In this document: piece after piece, positions 16,348-24,500 of the stretch
Layout of the letters: the number at the start of each line of letters is the position of its first letter
Position numbering within the stretch: position 1 is the first letter of the stretch
Assembly: GCF_042433515.1 (NCBI RefSeq)
Contig: NZ_JBHLVH010000013.1
Location: 124,001 to 188,000 of the forward strand
Length of the DNA: 64,000 bases
DNA from: Kytococcus schroeteri
GTDB taxonomy: Bacteria > Actinomycetota > Actinomycetes > Actinomycetales > Dermatophilaceae
Direction of reading: 5' to 3'
Position numbers and translations under genes: made by a program
Notes under the pieces: model-generated
What the model saw: the letters and a program-made list of their open reading frames with translations, nothing else
The model's database searches: none
Told to the model about the DNA's origin: nothing

Positions 16348-17547
16348 TCAGCCGTCGAGCTGCTCAATGCGCCAGCGTCGGCTGGGCTCGTCGTCGAGCA
16401 CGTCGGCCACGGTGTCGGCCGCGTCGAGAACGCGCAGGATGTTGGCCCCGGCCAGCTTCTCCAGGTCGCCCCGGCTCCAGCCGCGGTCGGCCAGCGCGGC
16501 CAGCAGGCGCGGGTAGCCGGTGACGTCCTCGAGGCCGGTGGGCAGCACGGGGGTGCCGTCGTAGTCGCCGCCCAGGCCGATGTGGTCGATGCCGGCCACC
16601 TCGCGGAGGTGCTCCACATGGGCCACCACGTCCTCGAGCGTGGCCTCCGGTGGCGGGTGCTCCTCCATGTAGCGGTCGATGAAGGGCTCCCAGCCGTCGT
16701 CGGTGGGCTGCAGGCCGGCGGCGCGGGCGGCGTCCTCGCGCTCGAAGCGGTGGTCGGCCGAGCCCTGGTTGACGAAACTGGGCACGAAGGTGGCCATGCA
16801 CACGCCGCCGTTGGCGCGCAGGCGCTCCAGCACGTCGTCGGGCACGTTGCGGGGGTGGTCGGTGACGGCCCGGGCACCGGAGTGGGTGAACACCACCGGA
16901 GCGCGGCTGGCGGCCAGGGCGTCGCGCATCGTCCCGGCGGAGGTGTGCGAGAGGTCCACCAGCATGCCGATGCGGTTCATCTCCGCCACCACCTCGGTGC
17001 CGAAGCGGCTCAGCCCGCCGATGTTCTCCACGTCGGTGGCGCTGTCGGCCCAGTCCACGTTGCTGTTGTGGGTCAGGGTCATGTAGCGCACGCCCAGCTC
17101 GCGCAGGATGCGCAGGGTGGCCAGGGAGTTGTTGATGCTGTGGCCGCCCTCGGCGCCCATGAGGCTGGCGATGCGGCCCGAGGCGTGGATGCGGCGCACG
17201 TCGGCCGCGGTGTCGGCCAGCTCCAGGCGGTCGGGGAAGAGCGCCACCAGGGAGCGCACGCGGTCGACCTGCTCCAGGGTCATGCTCACCGCGTTGTCGC
17301 CCGAGAGGTGGGCGGGCACGAAGACGCTCCAGAACTGGGCGCCGACGCCGCCGTCGAGCAGGCGCGGCAGGTCGGTGTGGGTCTGGGTGGGGGTGCCCAG
17401 GGTGCCGGCGCCGATGTCGGCCACCGTGAGGTCGGTGGACTCGGCATCGGCCCGGGAGAGCGCGTGCAGGCGCCACGGCAGGTCGTTGTGTCCGTCCACG
17501 AGGGGGAACTCGCGCAGCAGGGAGCGGATGGCGGCGACGTCAGGCAT
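16348..17547 (-). CDS. Membrane-dipeptidase-like zinc peptidase, family M19
   Basis: The 399-residue enzyme of the renal-dipeptidase family hydrolyses dipeptides with a binuclear zinc site. Zinc-site landmarks are LVDGHNDLPWRL near the N-terminus (His and Asp), MGAEGGHSI (Glu), LVDLSHTSAGTM (His) and VFTHSGARAV (His), then IDHIGLGGDYDG with the conserved Asp. No signal peptide is seen, so it is probably cytoplasmic. I chose the ATG at 17547 because CACAAT lies 7 nt upstream (leaderless). ATG 17556 and GTG 17571 are alternatives. It is divergent from rimO. Confidence 0.88.
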   Translation of the reverse strand: MPDVAAIRSLLREFPLVDGHNDLPWRLHALSRADAESTDLTVADIGAGTLGTPTQTHTDLPRLLDGGVGAQFWSVFVPAHLSGDNAVSMTLEQVDRVRSLVALFPDRLELADTAADVRRIHASGRIASLMGAEGGHSINNSLATLRILRELGVRYMTLTHNSNVDWADSATDVENIGGLSRFGTEVVAEMNRIGMLVDLSHTSAGTMRDALAASRAPVVFTHSGARAVTDHPRNVPDDVLERLRANGGVCMATFVPSFVNQGSADHRFEREDAARAAGLQPTDDGWEPFIDRYMEEHPPPEATLEDVVAHVEHLREVAGIDHIGLGGDYDGTPVLPTGLEDVTGYPRLLAALADRGWSRGDLEKLAGANILRVLDAADTVADVLDDEPSRRWRIEQLDG

Positions 17548-17627
17548 GCGCCCCATTGTGCCCGGCGCCACAGCCGGTGGGTGGCCGGGTGGGCCGCGCG
17601 GGGCCGCCGGCGTTCAGGGTGACCGCC

Positions 17628-17633
17628 TACCCT
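17628..17633 (+). promoter_or_regulatory. Leaderless -10 element of rimO
   Basis: TACCCT is followed by TGGAGC (6 nt) and the ATG at 17640. The same spacing recurs at several starts in this window. Confidence 0.55.
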
Positions 17634-17639
17634 TGGAGC

Positions 17640-19256
17640 ATGAGTTCCACCTCCCTCCCCACCGGTTCCGCGCCGGTCGCCGAGCCCGCCGAGAACGCAC
17701 CCGAGACCACCTCCGGGGGCCAGGTGCGCAGCGTCCACATCGCGACCCTGGGCTGCACCCGCAACGAGGTGGACTCCGAGGAGCTCGCCGGCCGCCTGGC
17801 CGCCGCCGGGTGGGAGCTCGTGGACGAGGCCGACGGCGCGGACGTGACGGTGGTGAACACCTGCGGGTTCGTGGACTCGGCCAAGAAGGACTCCATCGAC
17901 GCGCTGCTGGACGCCCACGACCTCAAGGAGGAGGGGCGCACCGGCGCGGTGGTGGCGGTGGGCTGCCTGGCCGAGCGCTACGGCGCCGAGCTGGCCGCCG
18001 AGCTGCCCGAGGCCGACGCGGTGCTGGGCTTCGACTCCTATGCCGACATGTCCTCCTCGCTGCGGGCGGTGCTCGCGGGGCACGCGCCGGAGCCCCACAC
18101 CCCGGGCGACCGCCGCCGGCTGCTGCCGCTCTCGCCGGTGGCCCGCCAGGAGGGGGCCGCGGGCGTCTCGCTGCCGGGCCACGGCACGGCCACGGCCCAG
18201 GAGCTCGAGGAGGCCGGCCTCACCCTGGCCGACCAGGTGACGCCGGTGGAGCCCGGTGACGCCGCGCTGGACGCCCCCGCGCCGGCATCGGGGCCGAGTA
18301 CCGTCATCCGCCGCCGGCTCAACGACAAGCCGTGGGCGCCGCTGAAGATCGCCTCGGGTTGCGACCGCCGCTGCTCCTTCTGCGCCATCCCGGCGTTCCG
18401 CGGGGCCTACCTCTCGCGCCGCCCGCACGACGTGCTCGCCGAAGCCCGTTGGCTGGCGGACAACGGCGTCAAGGAGCTCTTCCTGGTGAGCGAGAACACC
18501 ACGAGCTACGGCAAGGACCTGGGTGACCTGCGGCTGCTCGACGCGCTGCTGCCCGAGCTGTCCGGCATCGACGGCATCGAGCGGGTGCGCGTGAGCTACC
18601 TGCAGCCGGCGGAGATGCGCCCCGAGCTGCTGCGCGCGATGGTGGAGACCCCCGGCGTGGTGCCCTACTTCGACCTGAGCTTCCAGCACGCCTCGGGGCC
18701 GCTGCTGCGCCGCATGCGCCGGTTCGGCGACGCCGAGGGCTTCCTCGGCCTCATCGAGCAGGTGCGGTCGGCGGCGCCCACTGCCGGCATCCGGTCCAAC
18801 GTCATCTGCGGCTTCCCCGGCGAGACCGAGCAGGACGTGGAGCTGCTGGCCGACTTCGTGGTGCGGGCCCGCCTCGACGTGCTCGGTGTCTTCGGCTACT
18901 CCGACGAGGACGGCACCGAGGGCGAGACGCTCGACGGCAAGCTGCCGCAGGAGGTCGTCGACGAGCGGGTGGCGCACATCCGCGACCTCGCCGAGGAGGT
19001 CATGGCCCAGCGCGCGGCCGACCGCGTGGGCGACCGCGTGAGCGTGCTCGTGGAGGCCGTCGAGGACGAGGGCGAGGCCGGCCAGCAGGTGGTGGGCCGC
19101 TCCGAGGAGCAGGGCCCCGAGGTGGACGGCGTGACGGTGCTCGTGGACGCCAGCGGCGCCCCGGCCCGGGTGGGCGTCGGCGAGATCGTGGACGCGACCG
19201 TGGTGGACAGCCAGGGCGTGGACCTCGTGGCCCGCGTCGACGGGGACGCCGCGTGA
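17640..19256 (+). CDS. rimO: Ribosomal protein uS12 methylthiotransferase RimO
   Basis: This radical-SAM enzyme adds a methylthio group to an Asp of ribosomal protein S12. The 538 residues comprise an N-terminal UPF0004 domain (IATLGCTRNEVDSEE, VNTCGFVDSAK and VGCLAERY carrying three cluster Cys), a long insert (about 150-225), the radical-SAM core with CDRRCSFC (Cys241, 245, 248) and a C-terminal TRAM domain. It is longer than typical RimO because of the acidic insert and N-terminal extension, as seen in actinobacteria. Its stop overlaps the pgsA GTG by 4 nt, so rimO-pgsA-cinA form an operon. Confidence 0.94.
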   Translation: MSSTSLPTGSAPVAEPAENAPETTSGGQVRSVHIATLGCTRNEVDSEELAGRLAAAGWELVDEADGADVTVVNTCGFVDSAKKDSIDALLDAHDLKEEGRTGAVVAVGCLAERYGAELAAELPEADAVLGFDSYADMSSSLRAVLAGHAPEPHTPGDRRRLLPLSPVARQEGAAGVSLPGHGTATAQELEEAGLTLADQVTPVEPGDAALDAPAPASGPSTVIRRRLNDKPWAPLKIASGCDRRCSFCAIPAFRGAYLSRRPHDVLAEARWLADNGVKELFLVSENTTSYGKDLGDLRLLDALLPELSGIDGIERVRVSYLQPAEMRPELLRAMVETPGVVPYFDLSFQHASGPLLRRMRRFGDAEGFLGLIEQVRSAAPTAGIRSNVICGFPGETEQDVELLADFVVRARLDVLGVFGYSDEDGTEGETLDGKLPQEVVDERVAHIRDLAEEVMAQRAADRVGDRVSVLVEAVEDEGEAGQQVVGRSEEQGPEVDGVTVLVDASGAPARVGVGEIVDATVVDSQGVDLVARVDGDAA

Positions 19257-19876
19257 GCGCCCCGCAGCAGCCCGTCGACCCCGTGCCCGCCGGCGCCGCG
19301 GCGGGACAGCCCAGCCCGTGGAACCTCGCCAACGCGCTGACGGTGCTGCGCATCCTCATGGTGCCGGTGTTCGTGTGGCTCCTGCTGCGCGACCCCGGCG
19401 CCGGGGAGGACCACCTGCATTCGTGGTGGCCGTTCGTGGTCTTCGCGCTGGCCGCGGTGACCGACCGCATCGACGGGGAGCTGGCCCGCCGCCGCAACCT
19501 CATCACCGACTTCGGCAAGATCGCCGACCCCATCGCGGACAAGGCGCTCATCGGCTCGGCGCTGGTGTGCCTGAGCTGGATCGACCTGCTGCCCTGGTGG
19601 GTGACCGTCGTGGTCCTGGCCCGCGAGCTGCTCATCACGGTGGTGCGCTTCGTGGTGATCCGCTATGGCGTCATGGCCGCCAGCCGCGGCGGCAAGCTCA
19701 AGACGGTGCTGCAGTCGGTGGCCGTGGGCCTGATGCTCATGCCGCTGGGAGGCGTGGTGGCCACCATCGCGTGGTGGGTGATGCTGGCGGCCGTGGTGGT
19801 GACCGTGGTGACCGGCCTGGACTACCTGCGGGACGCCGCCCGCCTGTGGAGCCGCGGCCGGCGGGGCACCGCGTGA
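19253..19876 (+). CDS. pgsA: CDP-diacylglycerol--glycerol-3-phosphate 3-phosphatidyltransferase
   Basis: This integral membrane enzyme makes phosphatidylglycerol phosphate, the precursor of PG and cardiolipin. The 207 residues contain the full CDP-alcohol phosphotransferase motif D-x2-DG-x2-AR-x8-G-x3-D-x3-D, visible as DRIDGELARRR...DFGKIADPIAD (about 71-97). Five to six hydrophobic helices surround it. The GTG start overlaps the rimO stop and its own stop overlaps the cinA GTG, each as GTGA, so translation is coupled along the operon. Confidence 0.93.
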   Translation: MSAPQQPVDPVPAGAAAGQPSPWNLANALTVLRILMVPVFVWLLLRDPGAGEDHLHSWWPFVVFALAAVTDRIDGELARRRNLITDFGKIADPIADKALIGSALVCLSWIDLLPWWVTVVVLARELLITVVRFVVIRYGVMAASRGGKLKTVLQSVAVGLMLMPLGGVVATIAWWVMLAAVVVTVVTGLDYLRDAARLWSRGRRGTA

Positions 19877-20442
19877 CCGACCCGGCGACGCCCGGCGGGG
19901 AGCCCGTGACCGACCTCGCCCGCGCGGTGGTGCAGCGGATGACGGCCCGCGGGCTCACGCTCGCGGTGGCCGAGTCGCTCACCGGCGGCCTGGTCTGTGC
20001 GGCGCTCACCGACGTGCCGGGCTCCTCGGCGGTGCTCCGCGGGGGCGTGGTCTCGTACGCCACGGAGCTCAAGGCCTCCGCGCTGGGCGTCGATGCCGGG
20101 CGGCTGGCCCGGACCGGGCCGGTGGACGGGCTCGTGGCCGAGCAGATGGCCCTGGGCGCCGCGGCCTGGGGCGGTGCGGACCTGGCGGTGGCGACCACCG
20201 GCGTTGCCGGCCCGGGACCCGCCGACGGACACCCCGCGGGCACGGTCTTCGTCGGCCTGGCATGGCGCGGGGACGGCGGGGAGGCGGCCGAGGGGGGTGC
20301 CGGGGAACACCGGGCCACCCACCGAGCGTTCCACTTCCCGGGCGACCGCGCCGCGGTGCGCCGGCAGAGCGTGGGGGCGGCTCTGCAGGAGGTTCTCAGG
20401 CAACTAGACTTGGCTGATCCCCTCGGGGTCCCGTCGACCTGA
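19873..20442 (+). CDS. cinA: CinA C-terminal domain protein, nicotinamide-nucleotide amidase (PncC-like)
   Basis: The 189-residue protein corresponds to the stand-alone CinA C-terminal domain, which deamidates nicotinamide mononucleotide in the pyridine nucleotide cycle. Signature stretches are AVAESLTGGLVCAALT (about 33-48), VSYATELKASALGV and TTGVAGPGPADGHPAGTVFVGL. The N-terminal molybdopterin-like domain of full-length CinA is absent, as in many actinobacteria. The GTG at 19873 overlaps the pgsA stop (GTGA). A second GTG at 19905 is possible. clgR follows after 35 nt. Confidence 0.88.
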   Translation: MTDPATPGGEPVTDLARAVVQRMTARGLTLAVAESLTGGLVCAALTDVPGSSAVLRGGVVSYATELKASALGVDAGRLARTGPVDGLVAEQMALGAAAWGGADLAVATTGVAGPGPADGHPAGTVFVGLAWRGDGGEAAEGGAGEHRATHRAFHFPGDRAAVRRQSVGAALQEVLRQLDLADPLGVPST

Positions 20443-20477
20443 CGGCCCCGACCACCGACGAGACGCAGGAGGCGCGC

Positions 20478-20804
20478 ATGGTGATCATTCGACGCGAGGT
20501 CGGCGACGTCCTGCGTGAGCGCCGCCGCGAGCAGGGCCGCACGCTGCGCCAGGTGTCCTCGGACGCCTCGGTGTCGCTGGGCTACCTCAGCGAGGTGGAG
20601 CGCGGTGAGAAGGAGGCCAGCTCGGAGATGCTCGCCACCATCTGCCGTGCCCTGGACCTGCCGGTGAGCCAGATGCTCAACGACGTGGCCGTGCGCGTGG
20701 CCATCGCCGAGGCCGAGGAGGCCGTGAACGTGCCGGACTCGCCGGCCGACATCCGCCCCGGCGGCCCCCGCGAGCAGGTGCTGCGCCCGACGCCCGTCGG
20801 CTGA
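20478..20804 (+). CDS. clgR: ClgR-type XRE family transcriptional regulator
   Basis: The 108-residue DNA-binding protein has an N-terminal Cro/CI-type helix-turn-helix (RTLRQVSSDASVSLGYLSEV, about 21-40, then ERGEKEASSEML). This, and its place right after pgsA-cinA, matches ClgR, the activator of clp protease genes and stress functions in actinobacteria. The C-terminus is an Ala/Glu/Pro tail and lacks a clear effector domain. AGGAGG precedes the ATG. It ends 1 nt before the convergent nei stop. Confidence 0.85.
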   Translation: MVIIRREVGDVLRERRREQGRTLRQVSSDASVSLGYLSEVERGEKEASSEMLATICRALDLPVSQMLNDVAVRVAIAEAEEAVNVPDSPADIRPGGPREQVLRPTPVG

Positions 20805-20805
20805 G

Positions 20806-21597
20806 TCAGCGCGGGTGGCTGCCCTGGCAGGTGGGGCAGTGGAAGAGCACCCGGTCCGTCGGGGGCGTGCCGAGGGGGTCCACGCGGACCGGCGTCCCAC
20901 AGCGCAGGCAGGGGCGCCGTGCCCGGCCGTGGACCCAGGTGGGCTCCCGCAGGCTCGGCGGCGTGGTGCGTTGCACCGCCCGTGAGCAGTTGGCCACGAG
21001 GGCCGACCGTGCCGTGGTGAGCACGGCCGTCAGGGTCTCCCGCGGCAGCGAACCCGCCCCGGCCCACGGGTCCACCCGCCGCAGGAAGAGCGACTCGGCA
21101 GCGTAGAGCGTGCCGATGCCGCAGGCGAGCCGCTGGTCCAGCAGCGCCTCGCCCACCGGGCGGTCGCCCTGGGCCGCGTAGGCGTCGAGCACCACCTCGA
21201 GCTCCGTCTCCCGCCCCAGCAGGTCCGGCCCGAGGTGGCCCACCAGCGTGTGCTCCTCGCGGGTGGGCACGAGGTCGAGCATCCCCAGCGACGCGCCGAC
21301 GGCCACGTGCTCGGCGCTGGCCAGCACGGCGCGCGTGGTGCCGGGCAGCCGCGCCGGCCCGGGGACGGGGTGCACGCGCCAGGAGCCCTCCATGCGCAGG
21401 TGGGAGTGCAGGGTGCGGCCGTCGTCGAGGCGGTGCAGCAGGTGCTTGCCACGGGCGACGACCTCCAGGGTGGTGCGGCCGGTGAGGTCGACCGTGGCCA
21501 GCGACGGCCAGCGCAGGTCGCTGCGGGTGAGCTCCCGTCCGGCCAGGGCGAGGTGGAGCCGGCGTGCGGTGCGCCAGACGGTGTCGCCCTCAGGCAC
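20806..21597 (-). CDS. nei: Fpg/Nei-family DNA glycosylase (endonuclease VIII-like)
   Basis: This enzyme removes oxidised bases and nicks the abasic site. With the GTG at 21597 it has 263 residues beginning M-PEGDTVWRTA, so Pro2 and Glu3 are the expected catalytic residues. The inner part has ARGKHLLHRLDDGRTLHSHL with the conserved Lys, and the C-terminus has a zinc finger with Cys230, Cys233, Cys254 and Cys257. PEGD at the start favours Nei over MutM. The start lies within the last 8 nt of lhr (overlap 21590-21597), so the pair is coupled, as in other actinobacteria. Confidence 0.9.
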   Translation of the reverse strand: MPEGDTVWRTARRLHLALAGRELTRSDLRWPSLATVDLTGRTTLEVVARGKHLLHRLDDGRTLHSHLRMEGSWRVHPVPGPARLPGTTRAVLASAEHVAVGASLGMLDLVPTREEHTLVGHLGPDLLGRETELEVVLDAYAAQGDRPVGEALLDQRLACGIGTLYAAESLFLRRVDPWAGAGSLPRETLTAVLTTARSALVANCSRAVQRTTPPSLREPTWVHGRARRPCLRCGTPVRVDPLGTPPTDRVLFHCPTCQGSHPR

Positions 21598-24500
21598 GCA
21601 GCCTCCAGCCCTTGGGGGTGGCACCGAAGCCGGCCTCCTGCAGCGCGGCGACCAGCGGCGACTCGCTGCGCAGGGCGGGCTCCCCGTCGATCGTCTCCAC
21701 CGAGAGCCCCGCGATGCGGCGTGCGGTCACCGCGTCGGCGGCGGCGCGGGCCGCGGCGGCCAGCCGGGCCGGGTCGGTGGTGAAGGTCAGCGCAGTGCGC
21801 CCGCCGCGCTCCCACCACACGGCCGGCACGCCGTCGACGAGCGCCACCATCGCGCCGGCCTTGCGGCTGGGGCGGTGGCTGCCGCCGGTGGTCTCGGGCC
21901 AGGACAGGGCGGCGCCGTGCACCACGGCGGGGTCGCAGGCGCTCAGCAGGCGGGCGATGGGGGCGCCCTCGGGTCGGGTGCCCGCCGGGCTGCCCGAGCG
22001 GTCCGTCCGCAGCAGGTCCACGGCGCCGGAGGGCGCGAACTGCGCGGCGCCCAGGGACTCCACGAAGTAGCCGCGGCGCACGCGCCCGGCGTCCTCGGCG
22101 GCGGCCAGCACCCGGTAGAGCGCCGCGAAGCCTCCGTCCACGCCCTCGGCGGCCACCGCGCCGCGGGTGACCACGCCGTGGCGGTCCAGGGCCACCTCCG
22201 CGGCGGCCACGGCGCGGACGGTCGGGTCGGTGTCCACGGTGGGCAGCAGCGACCAGCGGCCGGTGAGCAGGTCCGGCGTGGAGGGCGGGCGCCCCGAGCG
22301 CAGCCCTGCCCCCGGCGAGGCCGCCCCCGCACCCCGTCCGCCGGCCAGCCCCAGCCCGCGCAGCGAGGCCGGACGCCCCGAGGCCCGGGCCCGACGGGCC
22401 TGCGGGCGGGACTTCTGCGCCGTGCGGCCGCCCGACAGCCGGGCGCGCACCGGGGCGAAGGTGTCGCTCGTGAGGCGACCGGCCCCCACGAGCTCCCACA
22501 CGGCATCGGTCCAGGCCCCGGAGGTGGTGAGCAGCTCGGCGTCGGGTGCCTCCTCGTGGGCCGCGTGCAGCTCGGCCCACCGTGAGGCGCCGCGCCGGGC
22601 CAGCAGCTCCTCCACCCGGGCGGACGCCGCGTCCGGGGCGTCCTGCGGCACCGGCCGGGTCACCGGTGCCTGGTCGGCCGGGTGGAAGGAGACCCACAGG
22701 TCGTCACCGGCCAGCAGCCCGTGGGAGACCCACACGAACTCCCCGCCGGCCAGCAGCTCGTCGAGCATCGCCGGGGCGTAGTCGCGGACGCGGGCCGGCA
22801 GCACCAGCGTCTCCACGGCGCTCGCCGGCAGCACCGCCCCCGTGAGCTGCTCCAGGGCGCGGGCCACCGCATCGACCCCGCGGGAAGGGGAGGACAGCCC
22901 CTGCCAGCGCAGCACGAAGCGCGCGAACTCCTCGCCGCCCACCGGCTCCACCTCGGCGCGCAGCGCGGCCAGGGAGCGCCGGCGCAGGCGGCGCAGCACC
23001 TCGGCGTCGCAGAAGTCCGGGCCGATGCCGTCGGTCGCCTCGCCGCCCCCGGCCGCCAGCGGGCGCAGCGCACCCTCCACGAGGCGGCCGTCGCGCACCA
23101 GGGCCCGTAGCGCCGGCACCACCACGGCGCGTCCCAGTCCCAGGCGCGTGGCCAGCTGGTCGGGGGTGAACGGCCCGTGGGTGCGGGCGTGGCGCACCAC
23201 GAGGTCCGTGAGCGGGTCGGTGCTCACCACCATCGCGGCCAGCGGCAGGCCCGGCGGCACGGGGGTGCCCAGGGCGTCGCGGAGGCGGGCCACGTCCTCC
23301 ACCGCCGCCCAGCAGGGGCGCCCACCCACCGGCACCTGCACCGCACGCCGGGAGGCCTCCAGTGCGGCCGTCCAGGCCGGCACGTCCGCATCGGGCACGG
23401 AGCGCGCGGCGATCTCCTCGGCGTCCAGCGGTCCCAGCACGCGCAGCAGGTCGGCCAGGTCCTCGGCGTGACGCGCGCGGCGGTCGGGGGCGGTGTGCTG
23501 CAGCTCGGCCTCGGTGTCCAGCACCGCCTGCGGGTCGAGCAGGTCGCGCAGCCCGGCGCCCTCGGAGCGGCCCAGCAGGTCGGCCAGCAACGTGGGGTCC
23601 AGCGCGAGCGCGGCCGCACGGCGCTCGGCCAGCGGGGAGTCGCCCTCGTAGAGGAACTGCGCCACGTAGCCGAACATCAGGTTCTGCGCGAAGGGGCTGG
23701 CGCCGGGGGTCTCCACGAACACGGTGCGCACCTCGCGGCGGGCCATCCGGCGCATGAGCTCGGTGAGGGCGGGCACGTCGTAGACGTCCTGCAGCACCTC
23801 GCGCACGGCCTCCAGCACGATCGGGAAGTCCGGGTGCCCGGCGGCCACCTCCAGCAGCGACGCCGCGCGCTGCCGCTGCTTCCACAGGGCCTGGCGGCGG
23901 TCCGGACGGCGGCGGGGGAGCAGCAGGGCGCGGGCGGCGCACTCCCGGAAGCGGCTGGCGAAGAGCGCCGAGCCACCCACCAGGGCGGTCACCTCGTCGT
24001 TCACCTCCTCGGGGTCCAGGGCCACGAGCTCGGCCAGGGCAGCGTCCAGGGAGCGCGCGTCGAGCGTGGTCGGCGTCGGGCCGGTGCCGCTGTCCGCATC
24101 GGCACCCGTCCCGCCCGACCCGGCCGGCACCGCATCGGGGACCGACCACGCGTCCCACCCGCCGAGGTCCGGCAGCCGCAGCACGATGCCGTCGTCGGCG
24201 TGCATCGCCTGCACGTCCACCCCGAAGCGCTCCCGCAGCCGCTCGGCCAGCACCAGGGCCCACGGTGCGTGCACGGGGGAGCCCCAGGGGGAGTGGACGA
24301 CCACGCGCCAGTCGCCCAGCTCGTCGCGGAAGCGCTCCACCACCACGGTGCGGTCGTCGGGCACGGCGGTGGTCGCCTCGGCCTGGGCCTGCACGTGCGC
24401 CACCACGTTGTCCACGGCCCAGGCGTCGAGCCCCGATGCGGTGAGACGCTCCCGCACGTCGGCCTCGGCCCCGGTGGCCACCTCCCGGACGAAGGCCCCC